From Flavobacterium sasangense DSM 21067 (GTDB taxonomy: Bacteria > Bacteroidota > Bacteroidia > Flavobacteriales > Flavobacteriaceae): a stretch of 64,000 bases of DNA. Below the pieces are notes generated by a model, which was given only the letters and a program-made list of their open reading frames with translations, was not told the DNA's origin and did not search any database. Every line of letters begins with the position of its first letter. Position 1 is the first letter of the stretch. The translations under genes were made by a program, and so were the position numbers. The DNA lies in contig NZ_JMLU01000008.1 in the NCBI RefSeq assembly GCF_000686885.1, positions 1 through 64,000 of the forward strand, read 5' to 3'. Of this stretch, positions 1 to 9,419 are shown piece after piece.

Positions 1-242
1 TTTTTTCGTCTTTTATTAAATTGACTACGCTCAATTAGATTGGAAATTTCACCTGGTAGTAGCTGTTTGAAAAGTGAATTTTCGCTGTCTATTGACATAA
101 ATTCTGCTGTCAAACTCAAGGCAACTACTTCTATGTCAGACATTTTTGGCTTTCTGCCAATTCCTGATTTAAAATCCAACTCAAAATTCAAAGAACTTAT
201 AACTTCTAATACTCTAAAATAATTTTTAACTATATTTGTCAT
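1..242 (-). CDS. IS982-family transposase, N-terminal 80 residues
   Basis: The protein starts MTNIVKNYFRVLEVI and continues with KPKMSDIEVVALSLTAEFMS and a basic stretch NKRRKKL. This matches the remembered N-terminus of IS982 transposases (KPKxSDxEVIALxLTAEYMSIDSE). The catalytic DDE part would lie beyond the left edge. The ATG at 242-240 is the only sensible start and is preceded by about 100 bases of leader inside the element. A plus-strand open frame over 40-222 is only a shadow of this gene. Confidence 0.85.
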   Translation of the reverse strand, partial: MTNIVKNYFRVLEVISSLNFELDFKSGIGRKPKMSDIEVVALSLTAEFMSIDSENSLFKQLLPGEISNLIERSQFNKRRK

Positions 243-243
243 A

Positions 244-299
244 AATGTTGGTTGTTTTGCGACTTCAAGATACTGATTTTCAGTATCTTGACCAACATT
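244..299. repeat. Strong hairpin in the IS leader
   Basis: An 11-bp perfect stem, CAAGATACTGA (266-276) with TCAGTATCTTG (280-290) around a TTT loop, is enclosed by a second pair of arms, AATGTTGGT (244-252) and ACCAACATT (291-299). It sits between the IS end and the transposase start. Such leader hairpins often shield an IS transposase from read-through transcription or hide its ribosome site; that role is inferred here. Confidence 0.6.
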
Positions 300-340
300 T
301 TTTCAATTTATTTTACTTCAAATAATTTCACCCAACGGGT

Positions 341-2424
341 TAGTTTTATTATTTATTTTTTTAATTAGTTCGGGTTTAAACTTTGTTTTTTCTCAACAAA
401 AAATTGAAACCAAAAAAGTTCCCTCAACGCTTTCAAAACATGGAATTACCATACAAGACGATTATGCATGGTTGGAAAACACTACTGAAAAAGAAGTTGC
501 TGATTGGGTAACTCTACAAAACAATATTAGCGAAGAAAAACTATCAGAATTAGTTAGAAATTATAATTTTTCATTCAAAATAAAAGATTATGATTATTTG
601 TCTACGAATGGATTACCAACTAAAAAAGGAAAGTACTTTTACAATACCTATAGAGTTGAAAAAAATAAACCAAGCGTTTTATATTACAGAGAAAGTCTAA
701 ATGATTTAGGCAAACCTTTGGTTGATCCGTTTGATGTTTATAAAGATGCGAATGTAGTTTTATCTGGATATTTTCCTTCTAAAAACACTAAATATTTGGC
801 TTTTAAAATTAGTCCGAACGGAAGCGATAGACAAGAAATTAAATTTAAAGACTTTGCCAACAAAAAATATCTTGACGATGTTCTTACGGATGTTAAATTT
901 TCAAATGTTGCTTGGAATGGAGACAGAGGTATCCTTTATAAGAAAAATTCAAACAAAGAATTCTTTGAAAAAGACTCTACTTATCAGTTATACTATCATA
1001 AAATTGGAGATATTCAAAGTAAAGACCAATTGGTGTTTGATACTTCAAAATCAAAAGCTAATTTCATTTTTTTTACCAAACAAAATAAATTGTTTGTTAT
1101 TGAAACAAGCGAAGATGAAACCACAAAAAACTACTATTATACTACAATTGAAAACGAACAATTTCAATTTAATAACTTCATAAAAGACGATAAAACGAAT
1201 CTAAATCTTTTAAATATTATTAACGACAAATGCTATTTCTCAGATGAAAAATATCCATGGGGAAATATCAGTTATTTTGATATAAACAATCGAACAGAAA
1301 ACACGGTTTTAATCCCTCAAGTATATTCTCATTTGCTTATTGGAACTACATTTTTAGAAAATTATATTATTTGCAAGTATAACAACATGGGCAAATATTA
1401 CATGTCTGTTTACGATTATACTGGAAAATTTATTCGAAAATTTGAAGCACCACACAATATGGATTTTCAAATTAGATTTTATGACGAAAAAACAAATGAA
1501 CTTTTTGTTACATTTTATTCGTACACCATTTCTTCATTAAATTACAAGTTAAATATTACAACTGGAGCGAATGATATTTATTTTAATGATTTCATTCAGC
1601 CAAAACCAACTTTATTTCCATTCAACTATTTTGAAACCAAAATCATAACCTATAAAAGCAGAGACAATAAAGATATTCCAATCGTTATTATTCACAAAAA
1701 AGGTATTGAACTTAATGGAAATAATCCTACTCTACTAAGAGCTTATGGTGGTTTTGGAAGTGTTAGCAGTCCAAATTACGATACTGGATTATTACACTTT
1801 TTAGAAAAAGGTGGCGTTTATGCCTTTGCACAAGTTAGAGGCGGAGGCGAAAAAGGAAAAAACTGGCACAAAGAAGGAAAAGGATTAAAGAAAATCAATT
1901 CGATTAATGATTTTGTAGATGCTGCAGAGTTTTTAATTCGAGAAAAATATACCAATCCAAACAAATTAGCTATTAATGGTGGTTCGCATGGTGGATTAGT
2001 GGTTGGAGCTGCCATGACCCAGCGTCCTGATTTATTCAAAGTTGTAATTTCTGAAATGGGAAGATTAGATATGGCTACTCTTGATAAATATACTTCTGGA
2101 ATTCATCATTTTGATGAATATGGAAATCCAAATAATAAAGAAGAGTTTCAATCATTGATTTCTTATTCGCCTTATCACACGATTAAAGAAGATGTAAATT
2201 ACCCAACTTGTTTAATTATTACTTCTGAAAACGACGATAGAGTGCCGCCGTTTCAATCTTATAAATTTGCAGCAAGATTACAAAATAGAACTGCACAGAA
2301 GAATCCTATTTATTTGAAAGTTAATAAAACGGCTGGTCATTCTGGCAACATTTCAAGCTACGAAAAAAGAGTAAAACAGCAGAGTGAATTTTATAGTTTT
2401 ATTTGGGAATACTTGAATAATTAA
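341..2424 (+). pseudogene. Prolyl oligopeptidase family (S9A) serine peptidase, 5' end removed by IS
   Basis: This is a periplasmic prolyl endopeptidase that would cleave short proline-containing peptides. The frame is open from the IS junction and reads a signal-peptide core (LVLLFIFLISSGL...FSQ), then the conserved DDYAWLEN N-terminal motif. A beta-propeller region follows, then an alpha/beta-hydrolase domain with Ser in GGSHGG (1984-1986), Asp in NDDRVPP (about 2236) and His in AGHSG (2338-2340), spaced as in the family. No ATG, GTG or TTG lies in frame between the stop at 289-291 and the conserved WLEN. The TTG at 472 is the Leu of that motif, so it is not a credible start. The catalytic protein is otherwise intact, but its start and signal-peptide beginning are lost. 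Its stop overlaps the convergent GNAT stop in a shared TTAA. Confidence 0.8.
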
Positions 2425-2849
2425 TCCTTCAAATATTTCACAAAATGAAATCCTTTGGGAACAAAACCGTGATTCATGTAGAATTTTTGGGCTCCAAAAT
2501 TGGTCGTATACGCATCTAAAGCAATCATATTACAATCTTCATCGATTGCTTTTTGATTGAGATATTCGGTCATGATACTTCCAATTCCTTTAGAACGAAA
2601 ATCTTCATGCACCACCACATTATCTAATTCTAAATATTTACCAGACCAAAGCTTTGTTCCAATCCAAAACCCAGCTAAACCCATAGTGACTCCGTTTTCC
2701 ACTACAATTAATTGTTTGTAATTGTGCGGAATCATTTTGTCCAGCAAATCGCCATAAATTTCAAGCGTATAATCGGGATATAATTGTTGGATTATGGATA
2801 ATTGCTCCAACATTTCGGCTTTTGTTCCTAATTCAATTAACTGTGGCAT
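2421..2849 (-). CDS. GNAT family N-acetyltransferase
   Basis: A 142-residue single-domain acetyltransferase that would transfer an acetyl group from acetyl-CoA to an amine; the substrate is unknown. The acetyl-CoA loop is visible as VVHEDFRSKGIGS (R-x-x-G-x-G), preceded by the beta-4 strand LELDNVVV. It is followed by the usual ALDAYTTNFGAQKFYMNHGF segment, in which the Asn-Phe and Tyr positions are family-typical. It is convergent with the broken peptidase gene and shares four bases with it. It is cytoplasmic, with no signal peptide. Confidence 0.85.
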   Translation of the reverse strand: MPQLIELGTKAEMLEQLSIIQQLYPDYTLEIYGDLLDKMIPHNYKQLIVVENGVTMGLAGFWIGTKLWSGKYLELDNVVVHEDFRSKGIGSIMTEYLNQKAIDEDCNMIALDAYTTNFGAQKFYMNHGFVPKGFHFVKYLKD

Positions 2850-2972
2850 TTTATTTTTGTAATAGATTTTTGTTGAATTAATTTGTTACTTACAAATATA
2901 CCAATAAAAGTAAATGAGGGAAAAAAGGTTTTGTTAAATGAATATGTGGTTTGTGGAATTTCTTTGTGGGCA

Positions 2973-2987
2973 CGGAATGCAATTCCG
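2973..2987. repeat. Small GC-rich palindrome in intergenic gap
   Basis: CGGAAT-GCA-ATTCCG forms a 6-bp stem in an otherwise AT-rich 149-base gap. Its flanks (GGGCACGG...CCGCGCTATTGGG) look like a fragment of an interspersed repeat. No promoter or gene is evident in the rest of 2850-2998. Confidence 0.4.
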
Positions 2988-2998
2988 CGCTATTGGGT

Positions 2999-3376
2999 TT
3001 AAAAATCACCCAACTCAAATTTTAGTGTATCATTATTCTTAACTACATAAAAATATTTTTCATCCTTAAATTTATATAAAACGTAAGGTGTTTTAATGTC
3101 TGTTATAGAAGGATTAAATACATAATCATTGGATTTGATATCAGGCTCTCCATAATCTTCTATCCATTTTGGAAAACTGTCTTTGTAAATTAAAAAACAA
3201 TTACTAAATAAGGTATATTTTTTGTCTAAAGTTAATATACCTCTATTAATTGTAACCGATTTAATTGTGTCTGATTTTATTTCGCTTTGAACTTCAACAA
3301 AACCATCTAATTTATTATTATGAAGACAACTTTGAAAAGTTAATGAGATAAGAAAAATGGTTAAAATGTATTTCAT
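2999..3376 (-). CDS. Small lipoprotein of unknown function
   Basis: 125 residues starting MKYILTIFLISLTFQSC. A short basic start, a hydrophobic core and a lipobox-like FQSC indicate export and lipidation. The upstream frame extension to 3409 (MFYICRNKLVF...) is rejected because the signal peptide begins at the internal Met. The mature part is rich in beta-type sequence (TIKSVTINRGILTLDKKYTLF; YVLYKFKDEKYFYVV). I recognise no family. It lies beyond the atp operon terminator and is separately transcribed. Confidence 0.65.
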   Translation of the reverse strand: MKYILTIFLISLTFQSCLHNNKLDGFVEVQSEIKSDTIKSVTINRGILTLDKKYTLFSNCFLIYKDSFPKWIEDYGEPDIKSNDYVFNPSITDIKTPYVLYKFKDEKYFYVVKNNDTLKFELGDF

Positions 3377-3406
3377 AAACACTAATTTATTCCTACAAAT
3401 ATAAAA

Positions 3407-3433
3407 CAAAAAAGTCCCGAATAAATCGGGACT
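3407..3433 (-). terminator. Intrinsic terminator of the atp operon
   Basis: AGTCCCGA (3413-3420) pairs perfectly with TCGGGACT (3426-3433) around an ATAAA loop. On the minus strand the stem is followed by a run of T (3412 down to 3407). It lies 22 bases past the atpG stop, so it ends the ATP synthase transcript. Confidence 0.85.
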
Positions 3434-3455
3434 CTTTATAATATCTGAATTAAAA

Positions 3456-4313
3456 TTAGTTATTCAAAGCTTCTGCTCCACCAACGATTTCTAAGATTTC
3501 GTTTGTAATAGCTGCTTGACGTGCTTTGTTGTATGTTAATTTTAATTGGTCTCTTAATTCTGTAGCGTTATCGGTTGCTTTATGCATTGCTGTCATACGT
3601 GCTCCGTGTTCTGCTGCAAATGAATCTCTAATTGATTTGTATAATTGTGTTTTTAATGATTTTGGAATCAAAGTCAACACAATTTCTTCTTTAGATGGTT
3701 CAAAAATATAATCAGAAGCTACTACTTCGCCACCAACAATTGGAGCTAACGGTAAAAACTGTTGTGTTCTTACAATTTGAGTTGCAGCATTTTTAAATTC
3801 GTTATAAACGATTTCGATTTTATCGTAATCACCTTTCACAAATTTATCCATTAATTGTTGTGCAATATCAGAAGCATTTTCGAAAGTTAATTTGTCAAAA
3901 ATAACATTGTTAACTTCGATTACGTTGTTTGTTTTACGCAAAACGTCGTTTCCTTTTTTACCAATAGCAAAAATATCTACTTGTTTTCCTGCATATGTAT
4001 CAGCAACTGCTTTTGCTTGTTTAATTACATTCGTATTAAACGCACCACACAAACCTCTGTTTGAAGTAATTGCAACGATAAGTACTTTATTTACTTCTCT
4101 TTGAGCTGTAAAAGCACCACCAACTTCTCCTTCAAGAGTTGCACTTAAGTTTTGTAATAGCTCAGTAAGTTTTTCTGCATACGGACGCATTGCTGTAATA
4201 GCATCTTGCGCTTTTTTTAATTTTGCAGCAGAAACCATTTTCATCGCCGATGTAATTTGCATCGTAGATGAAACAGAAGTAATCCTATTACGTATTTCCT
4301 TTAAGTTTGCCAT
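3456..4313 (-). CDS. atpG: F1F0 ATP synthase gamma subunit
   Basis: The 285-residue central rotor shaft of F1, coupling rotation of the c-ring to the catalytic beta subunits. The N-terminal helix MANLKEIRNRITSVSSTMQITSAMKMVSAAKL and the C-terminal helix ending YNKARQAAITNEILEIVGGA are the family's coiled-coil signatures; a Rossmann-like core with TSNRGLCGAFN lies between. It is the last gene of the minus-strand atp operon, 73 bases downstream of atpA across a palindromic spacer and just before the terminator. The catalytic beta and epsilon genes are not in this window, as is usual in Flavobacteria. Confidence 0.97.
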   Translation of the reverse strand: MANLKEIRNRITSVSSTMQITSAMKMVSAAKLKKAQDAITAMRPYAEKLTELLQNLSATLEGEVGGAFTAQREVNKVLIVAITSNRGLCGAFNTNVIKQAKAVADTYAGKQVDIFAIGKKGNDVLRKTNNVIEVNNVIFDKLTFENASDIAQQLMDKFVKGDYDKIEIVYNEFKNAATQIVRTQQFLPLAPIVGGEVVASDYIFEPSKEEIVLTLIPKSLKTQLYKSIRDSFAAEHGARMTAMHKATDNATELRDQLKLTYNKARQAAITNEILEIVGGAEALNN

Positions 4314-4333
4314 GTTTTTGAGTATTAAGATTT

Positions 4334-4385
4334 AAGTATTAAGTATCAAGATGTCTTAATTCTTGATACTTATTACTTAATACTT
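4334..4385. repeat. Palindromic repeat between atpA and atpG
   Basis: The left arm (4334-4351, AAGTATTAAGTATCAAGA) is mirrored by 4361-4385 except for a seven-base insertion. It fills the atpA-atpG gap, so the polycistronic RNA would fold here. It resembles the short interspersed palindromes of flavobacterial genomes and could modulate the atpA:atpG ratio; that role is inferred. Confidence 0.6.
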
Positions 4386-4386
4386 T

Positions 4387-5964
4387 TTAATTATATTTTG
4401 CTGAAATTTCTTTCGCTACTTTTTCTAAAACGTCAGTGATAGCGTCATCAAACTTACCTGCTTTAAGTGCGTCCAATGTATCTCTGTGTTTAGCGTTTAA
4501 GTATTCTAAGAAATCTTTTTCAAATTCTTTTACTTTTACAACTGGTACATTTCTTAACAAGTTTTTAGAACCTGCATAAATGATAGCCACCTGATCTTCT
4601 ACTGTAAAAGGAGAGTTTAAACCTTGTTTTAAGATTTCAACGTTTCTTTTTCCTTTTTCAATAACGTTTAAAGTTACAGGATCTAAGTCAGAACCAAATT
4701 TAGCGAAAGCTTCTAATTCACGGAATTGTGCTTGGTCTAATTTTAAAGTACCTGATACTTTTTTCATTGATTTAATTTGTGCATTACCTCCAACACGTGA
4801 TACAGAAATACCTACGTTAATTGCAGGACGTACTCCAGAGTTGAATAAATCACCATCTAAGAAGATCTGTCCGTCTGTAATCGAAATTACGTTTGTTGGG
4901 ATATATGCAGATACGTCACCTGCTTGAGTTTCGATAATTGGTAACGCTGTTAACGAACCACCACCTTTAACGATTCCTTTGATAGAATCTGGTAAATCGT
5001 TCATGTTTCTAGCGATTTCGTCGTTGTTAATTACTTTACAAGCTCTTTCTAATAAACGAGAGTGTAAGTAGAAAACGTCTCCAGGATAAGCCTCACGCCC
5101 TGGTGGTCTTCTTAATAATAAAGACACCTCACGGTAAGCTACAGCTTGTTTAGATAAATCATCATAAACAATTAAAGCTGGACGACCAGAATCTCTAAAA
5201 TACTCACCAATTGCAGCACCTGCCATAGGAGCATATACTTGCATTGGAGCTGGATCAGAAGCATTTGCAGCAACAATAACTGTATAAGCCATTGCACCTT
5301 TTTCTTCTAACATTTTTGCGATTCCTGCTACAGTTGAAGCTTTTTGCCCAATTGCAACATATATACAGAATACAGGTTTTCCTGCATCGTAAAATTCTTT
5401 CTGATTTAAGATGGTATCAATACAAACTGTTGATTTACCAGTTTGACGGTCACCAATAACCAACTCACGTTGACCTCTACCAACTGGAATCATTGCATCA
5501 ACTGCTTTTACTCCTGTTTGTAATGGCTCAGTTACGGGTTGACGGAAGATAACTCCAGGAGCTTTTCTTTCTAATGGCATCTCGAATAACTCACCACCGA
5601 TTGGACCTTTACCATCAATTGGGTTACCTAAAGTATCTACAACACGACCTACCATTTGCTCTCCTACTTTAAGAGAAGCAATACGTTGTGTTCTTTTTAC
5701 TGTAGAACCTTCTTTGATTCCTGTAGATGGCCCTAAAAGAACCACCCCAACATTGTCTTCTTCTAAGTTCAATACGATAGCTTCTAATCCGTTTTCGAAT
5801 TGTACTAACTCTCCGTATTGAGCGTTTGATAATCCGTAAACACGAGCGATACCGTCTCCAACTTGAAGTACTGTTCCAACTTCTTCTAACGATGCACCAG
5901 ATTCAAAACCTGATAATTGTTGTTTTAATATTGCTGAAATTTCAGCAGGTTTAATTTCCGCCAT
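4387..5964 (-). CDS. atpA: F1F0 ATP synthase alpha subunit
   Basis: The 525-residue non-catalytic nucleotide-binding subunit of F1. Seen in order are the N-terminal beta-barrel ([11 protein letters not shown]), the P-loop GDRQTGKST near residue 170, a Walker B region ([12 protein letters not shown]), the alpha signature ([14 protein letters not shown]) and the C-terminal helical domain. Length and motifs are normal. It is preceded by an unusual secreted-protein gene (15 bases upstream) rather than directly by atpH. Confidence 0.98.
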   Translation of the reverse strand: MAEIKPAEISAILKQQLSGFESGASLEEVGTVLQVGDGIARVYGLSNAQYGELVQFENGLEAIVLNLEEDNVGVVLLGPSTGIKEGSTVKRTQRIASLKVGEQMVGRVVDTLGNPIDGKGPIGGELFEMPLERKAPGVIFRQPVTEPLQTGVKAVDAMIPVGRGQRELVIGDRQTGKSTVCIDTILNQKEFYDAGKPVFCIYVAIGQKASTVAGIAKMLEEKGAMAYTVIVAANASDPAPMQVYAPMAGAAIGEYFRDSGRPALIVYDDLSKQAVAYREVSLLLRRPPGREAYPGDVFYLHSRLLERACKVINNDEIARNMNDLPDSIKGIVKGGGSLTALPIIETQAGDVSAYIPTNVISITDGQIFLDGDLFNSGVRPAINVGISVSRVGGNAQIKSMKKVSGTLKLDQAQFRELEAFAKFGSDLDPVTLNVIEKGKRNVEILKQGLNSPFTVEDQVAIIYAGSKNLLRNVPVVKVKEFEKDFLEYLNAKHRDTLDALKAGKFDDAITDVLEKVAKEISAKYN

Positions 5965-5979
5965 AACTATGTGTGATTA

Positions 5980-6471
5980 TTATCCTCCTATATTAATATT
6001 AACGCCAGATCTTTTAGGCGTTTGATCATTATTATTAATTATAATTGTTGTTGACGGAGCATTTGCTTTATCTGTAAAAGGTGTCCCGTATTTTTCAACC
6101 ATACGTTGCACACGCTCTTCATTTAAAGTTCCGTCTTCGTTTACTACTTTAGCGTCGTAAAATTTTTTAAGCAATTTACCATTTATTAAACCAAATCCTT
6201 CAGAAAAATCCAAATCGACTGACTTATTTATACCTAAAAAATTAACTTTCCAATATTTTTGATCAACAGTATCAGGTTTGCTTAACAATTTCATGTAAAT
6301 GATTTCTTCACCATTTAAATTATAAACTGTACAAACTTGATCCCAGCCTCCGCAACCATCATATTTTAACCAATTGACATTATCAACAGTAACAATGCCT
6401 TTCTTTAATTTTATGTCTTGCGAAAATCCATAAAAAGAACATAATAATAATATTAAAATTATTCTTTTCAT
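5980..6471 (-). CDS. Secreted protein of unknown function inside the atp operon
   Basis: 163 residues. MKRIILILLLCSFYGFSQ is a clear Sec signal peptide with a cleavage site of the flavobacterial FSQ type. The mature part contains DGCGGWDQVCTVYNL (possible disulfide) and a Thr/Asn-rich C-terminus ending SGVNINIGG. It sits one base after the atpH stop and 15 bases before atpA on the same strand, so it is co-transcribed with ATP synthase. I recognise no family. A periplasmic or surface protein has no known role in F1F0, so it may be an inserted gene riding on a strong operon. Confidence 0.75.
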   Translation of the reverse strand: MKRIILILLLCSFYGFSQDIKLKKGIVTVDNVNWLKYDGCGGWDQVCTVYNLNGEEIIYMKLLSKPDTVDQKYWKVNFLGINKSVDLDFSEGFGLINGKLLKKFYDAKVVNEDGTLNEERVQRMVEKYGTPFTDKANAPSTTIIINNNDQTPKRSGVNINIGG

Positions 6472-6472
6472 A

Positions 6473-7006
6473 TTAATTACTAAACTCTCTTTTTAAATTT
6501 TGCAATCTGCTTGCTACAGATGCATTGTATTGTTTGTCTCCCATTCTTAAAATAAATCCTCCAATAATAGCTGGATCTACAATATTTTGAATGGTAATAT
6601 TTTTATTTGAAAACGTTGCAATTTTTGCCAATACTTTAGCTTCTAACTCAGGCGTAATTGGGAAAGCAGTTGTAACTTTAGCTACTTCAATTCCGTTAAG
6701 TTCATCGTATAAAGCATTGAACTGTAAAGCAACATCATTTAATAATTCAAATCTTTTGTTAGCTAAAAGCAATTGAAATAATCCTTTTGTCTCTTTTTGA
6801 GCAGAAGCAAAAATTTCGTTTAAAGACGAAAATTTAATTTCCCCTTTAACAACTGGGCTTTGCAAAAAGTCTTTTAACTCAGCACTTTCTTTAATTGCTT
6901 TAGCAATAGCAGTCATGTCTGAATTTACAGCTTGTGTGCTGTTGTTTACTTGGGCAATGTCCATAATGGCCTTAGCGTATCGAATTGCTGCTCTAGTTCC
7001 TGCCAT
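6473..7006 (-). CDS. atpH: F1F0 ATP synthase delta subunit
   Basis: 177 residues; the peripheral-stalk protein joining F1 alpha to the b subunits. The N-terminal six-helix domain (MAGTRAAIRYAKAIMDIAQ) and the C-terminal signature (IIGGFILRMGDKQYNASVASRLQNLKREF) match OSCP/delta. It starts four bases after the atpF stop and is followed by the hypothetical secreted gene. Confidence 0.95.
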   Translation of the reverse strand: MAGTRAAIRYAKAIMDIAQVNNSTQAVNSDMTAIAKAIKESAELKDFLQSPVVKGEIKFSSLNEIFASAQKETKGLFQLLLANKRFELLNDVALQFNALYDELNGIEVAKVTTAFPITPELEAKVLAKIATFSNKNITIQNIVDPAIIGGFILRMGDKQYNASVASRLQNLKREFSN

Positions 7007-7010
7007 GATA

Positions 7011-7502
7011 TTAGTTTAATTTAGCGTCACCTAACATTTTCTCAACTAATTTAGTTTGAGCTTCTTTGTTAGATAATTCTTCTTTTAATAATGTCTCAGC
7101 GATTTCTAATGACAAAGAAGAAACTTGATTTTTCAATTCTGCCATAGCTGCATTTTTCTCACTTTCGATTGTTGCTTTCGCAGATTCAATCATTGCTGCT
7201 CCTTGAACTTGTGCTTCAGATTTAGCATCAGCAATCATTTTTTCTTTGATTTCTCTTGCTTCTTTCATCATCAAGTCTCTTTCAGCTCTTGCTTCAGCTA
7301 ATAATTTTTCATTATCAGACTTCAAGTTTAACATTTCTTTCTTAGCGTTTTCAGCCGCTAATAAAGCGTTATTAATAGAGTCTTCTCTTCCTTTAACTGC
7401 TCCTAAAATAGGTTTCCATGCAAATTTTCTCATTAATAGAAAAAATACAACGAAGATTAAGGTTGTCCAAAATACTAAGCTTTCTGGTGAAGTAAAGTTC
7501 AT
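7011..7502 (-). CDS. atpF: F1F0 ATP synthase b subunit
   Basis: 163 residues. One N-terminal membrane segment (SLVFWTTLIFVVFFLLM) is followed by FAWKPILGAVKGREDSI and a long charged Ala/Glu/Lys-rich coiled coil, the standard b-subunit layout for the peripheral stalk. It lies 73 bases after atpE, across a strong hairpin, and four bases before atpH. Confidence 0.95.
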   Translation of the reverse strand: MNFTSPESLVFWTTLIFVVFFLLMRKFAWKPILGAVKGREDSINNALLAAENAKKEMLNLKSDNEKLLAEARAERDLMMKEAREIKEKMIADAKSEAQVQGAAMIESAKATIESEKNAAMAELKNQVSSLSLEIAETLLKEELSNKEAQTKLVEKMLGDAKLN

Positions 7503-7534
7503 ATATCTATATTGTTAATTTAGTTTCTTAATAA

Positions 7535-7567
7535 AAACTTCTTACAGCCAACCGCTGTAAGAAGTTT
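7535..7567 (-). other. 14-bp intercistronic hairpin between atpE and atpF
   Basis: AAACTTCTTACAGC (7535-7548) pairs perfectly with GCTGTAAGAAGTTT (7554-7567) around a five-base loop, directly after atpE on the minus strand. Only a weak T tract follows. It is best read as a partial terminator or an RNA-stabilising 3' end that favours atpE, whose product is needed in about ten copies per enzyme; that role is inferred. Confidence 0.75.
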
Positions 7568-7575
7568 ATGTTTAA

Positions 7576-7794
<219 letters not shown>

Positions 7795-7817
7795 TTAATA
7801 ATTAATAAAACTCAATT

Positions 7818-8894
7818 CTAGTGATGGTCGTGCTCTTCTACAGCCTGACCAATAAATAATGCTGATAACAACGTAAATACATACGCTTGTAAAGCAGCAA
7901 CTAACATTTCTAATACACTCATAAACAACACGAAAGCACCTGAAACTGGAGCAATTGCAACTGTTTTGAATATATATATCAATGAAATTAAACTCAAAAT
8001 AATAATGTGACCTGCAGTAATGTTAGCGAATAAACGAATCATTAATGCGAATGGTTTTGTAAACATCCCAATAATTTCAACTGGCCACATAATTGGATAT
8101 AAAGCTTTTGGCACTGGTGGTGCAAAAATATGCCCCCAATATGCTTTATTCGCACTTAAAGTTGTAATCAAAAATGTAATAAATGCCATTACAAAAGTAA
8201 AGTAAATATTTCCAGTTAAGTTAGAACTAAATGGGAAGAAAGGAATTAAACCAATTAAGTTATTAATCCAGATGAAGAAAAAGATAGTTAATAAATATGG
8301 CATGTATTTTCCATATTTCTTTTCTCCAATATTAGGGATTGCAATATCATCTCTAACAAAAATCACTAATGGTTCTAAGAAACCAGCTAAGCCTTTTGGA
8401 GCCATGCTATTTTTCTTATAAGAACGAGCTACTGTAATAAACAATACTAAAAGAATAATTACAGACATTAACATTGAGAAAACATTCTTCGTGATTGAAA
8501 AATCTAAAGGACGAGCTGCAAAATTAAAAGCACTTTTATCTTCTTCTTTTAATGTTTCAAATTTGTCAGCATAAAAAATTACTTCATTATATCTTACAAA
8601 TTTTTCTTTTGCCACATGATGACCTGTATTGTCGTGATGAAATTCTGAAGCAGAAAAAATTTCTAATCCGTTATCTGTCCAAAGAATAATAGGTAATGGC
8701 AACGAAATTGAGTGACCATTCCAATCCGCTATGTGAAACTCGTGAGAATCTCCAATATGTGAATTAATAAGTTCTGTAGCGCTAAACTCTTTATCAGCTG
8801 ATTCTGAATGTCCTCCGCTCGCAGAAGCCATTAATGGTAAAATCAAAAATGATAATGAAAACAAAAATTGAATTGTGCGATTTGCTATTCTCAT
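7818..8894 (-). CDS. atpB: F1F0 ATP synthase a subunit
   Basis: 358 residues; the stator channel that passes protons to the c-ring. The essential Arg is in ALMIRLFANITAGH, followed by the last membrane helices and a His-rich tail (EEHDHH). The first 130 residues form a signal peptide (IQFLFSLSFLILPLMASA) and a soluble periplasmic extension typical of Bacteroidota a subunits and absent from the E. coli protein. It is the first gene of the main atp transcript, with a TACCTTTG promoter element 47 bases upstream. Confidence 0.95.
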   Translation of the reverse strand: MRIANRTIQFLFSLSFLILPLMASASGGHSESADKEFSATELINSHIGDSHEFHIADWNGHSISLPLPIILWTDNGLEIFSASEFHHDNTGHHVAKEKFVRYNEVIFYADKFETLKEEDKSAFNFAARPLDFSITKNVFSMLMSVIILLVLFITVARSYKKNSMAPKGLAGFLEPLVIFVRDDIAIPNIGEKKYGKYMPYLLTIFFFIWINNLIGLIPFFPFSSNLTGNIYFTFVMAFITFLITTLSANKAYWGHIFAPPVPKALYPIMWPVEIIGMFTKPFALMIRLFANITAGHIIILSLISLIYIFKTVAIAPVSGAFVLFMSVLEMLVAALQAYVFTLLSALFIGQAVEEHDHH

Positions 8895-8940
8895 ATACTT
8901 ATACTAATAATAGTAAAATTTATTTCCTCTAAATTTTGTG

Positions 8941-8948
8941 CAAAGGTA
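8941..8948 (-). promoter_or_regulatory. Promoter -7 element of the atpBEFHAG operon
   Basis: On the minus strand TACCTTTG fits the Bacteroidota sigma consensus TAnnTTTG, with transcription expected to start near 8934. The leader before atpB contains AGAGGA. The 123-base gap after the upstream membrane gene also suggests that a separate transcript begins here. Confidence 0.65.
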
Positions 8949-9017
8949 CATTTTTAATTAAAAAATGAAAACTTATTATTATAATTTTTAAAAAAAGTAA
9001 GCTAAAAAACCATTTTA

Positions 9018-9419
9018 CTAGTTTTCTTTCAAATCGGAACTATTCAGTAAATTAACCGAAAAAATAGTTTCTAACAATAAAAAAATAAAAAACGGTATAA
9101 AAAAAGACAACACATCTGGAATTTTATTAGCAACGTCAGAATCAATAACTGGCATTAAAAAGAACACTGAAAGCCCCATTTTGATGATTCCAAACGCTAA
9201 AAAAGCAAATCCGGTTTGTTGAAAAAAATACTTATTTACTAGCACTAATAAAGTGTACGAAACAGCAACTGTTAAAAAATGAAACAAATAAATTGAAAAC
9301 GTTGTTATTTTAAATTCGATTTGATTAAAATAAGTACTTAAAATATATTCCTGACAAAAGTAAAACATTACAGTTATTGGAACTAAATAAACAAACAGTC
9401 GCGCAATTTTCTTACTCAT
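9018..9419 (-). CDS. Small integral membrane protein (DUF6168-like)
   Basis: 133 residues with four hydrophobic segments (LFVYLVPITVMFYF; IYLFHFLTVAVSYTLLVL; FAFLAFGIIKMGLSVFFLM; VLSFFIPFFIFLLLETIF). It starts inside the AtpZ-like stop (ATGA overlap) and precedes atpB. The family is found at this place in flavobacterial atp loci. A role as an accessory or assembly factor is plausible but unproven, and the family name is from memory. Confidence 0.65.
   Translation of the reverse strand: MSKKIARLFVYLVPITVMFYFCQEYILSTYFNQIEFKITTFSIYLFHFLTVAVSYTLLVLVNKYFFQQTGFAFLAFGIIKMGLSVFFLMPVIDSDVANKIPDVLSFFIPFFIFLLLETIFSVNLLNSSDLKEN

Larger units (their letters stand above)
1..340 (-). mobile_element. IS982-family insertion sequence, 5' part
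   Basis: This is the promoter-proximal end of an insertion sequence whose remainder lies left of the window. It holds the start of an IS982-type transposase on the minus strand and a leader with a strong hairpin. The outer end is inferred near position 340, because read inward from there the DNA begins ACCCGTTGGGTG, an ACCC-type terminus as expected for this family. Immediately to its right an open frame for a secreted peptidase begins without a start codon, which also places the junction there. The other end and any target duplication cannot be seen. Confidence 0.7.

Noticed and set aside
40..222. Plus-strand 60-residue open frame
   Set aside because: It is the reverse of the IS982 transposase N-terminus, which matches a known family.
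472..474. TTG start for the S9A peptidase
   Set aside because: This codon is the conserved Leu of the WLEN motif, with signal peptide and mature sequence open upstream.
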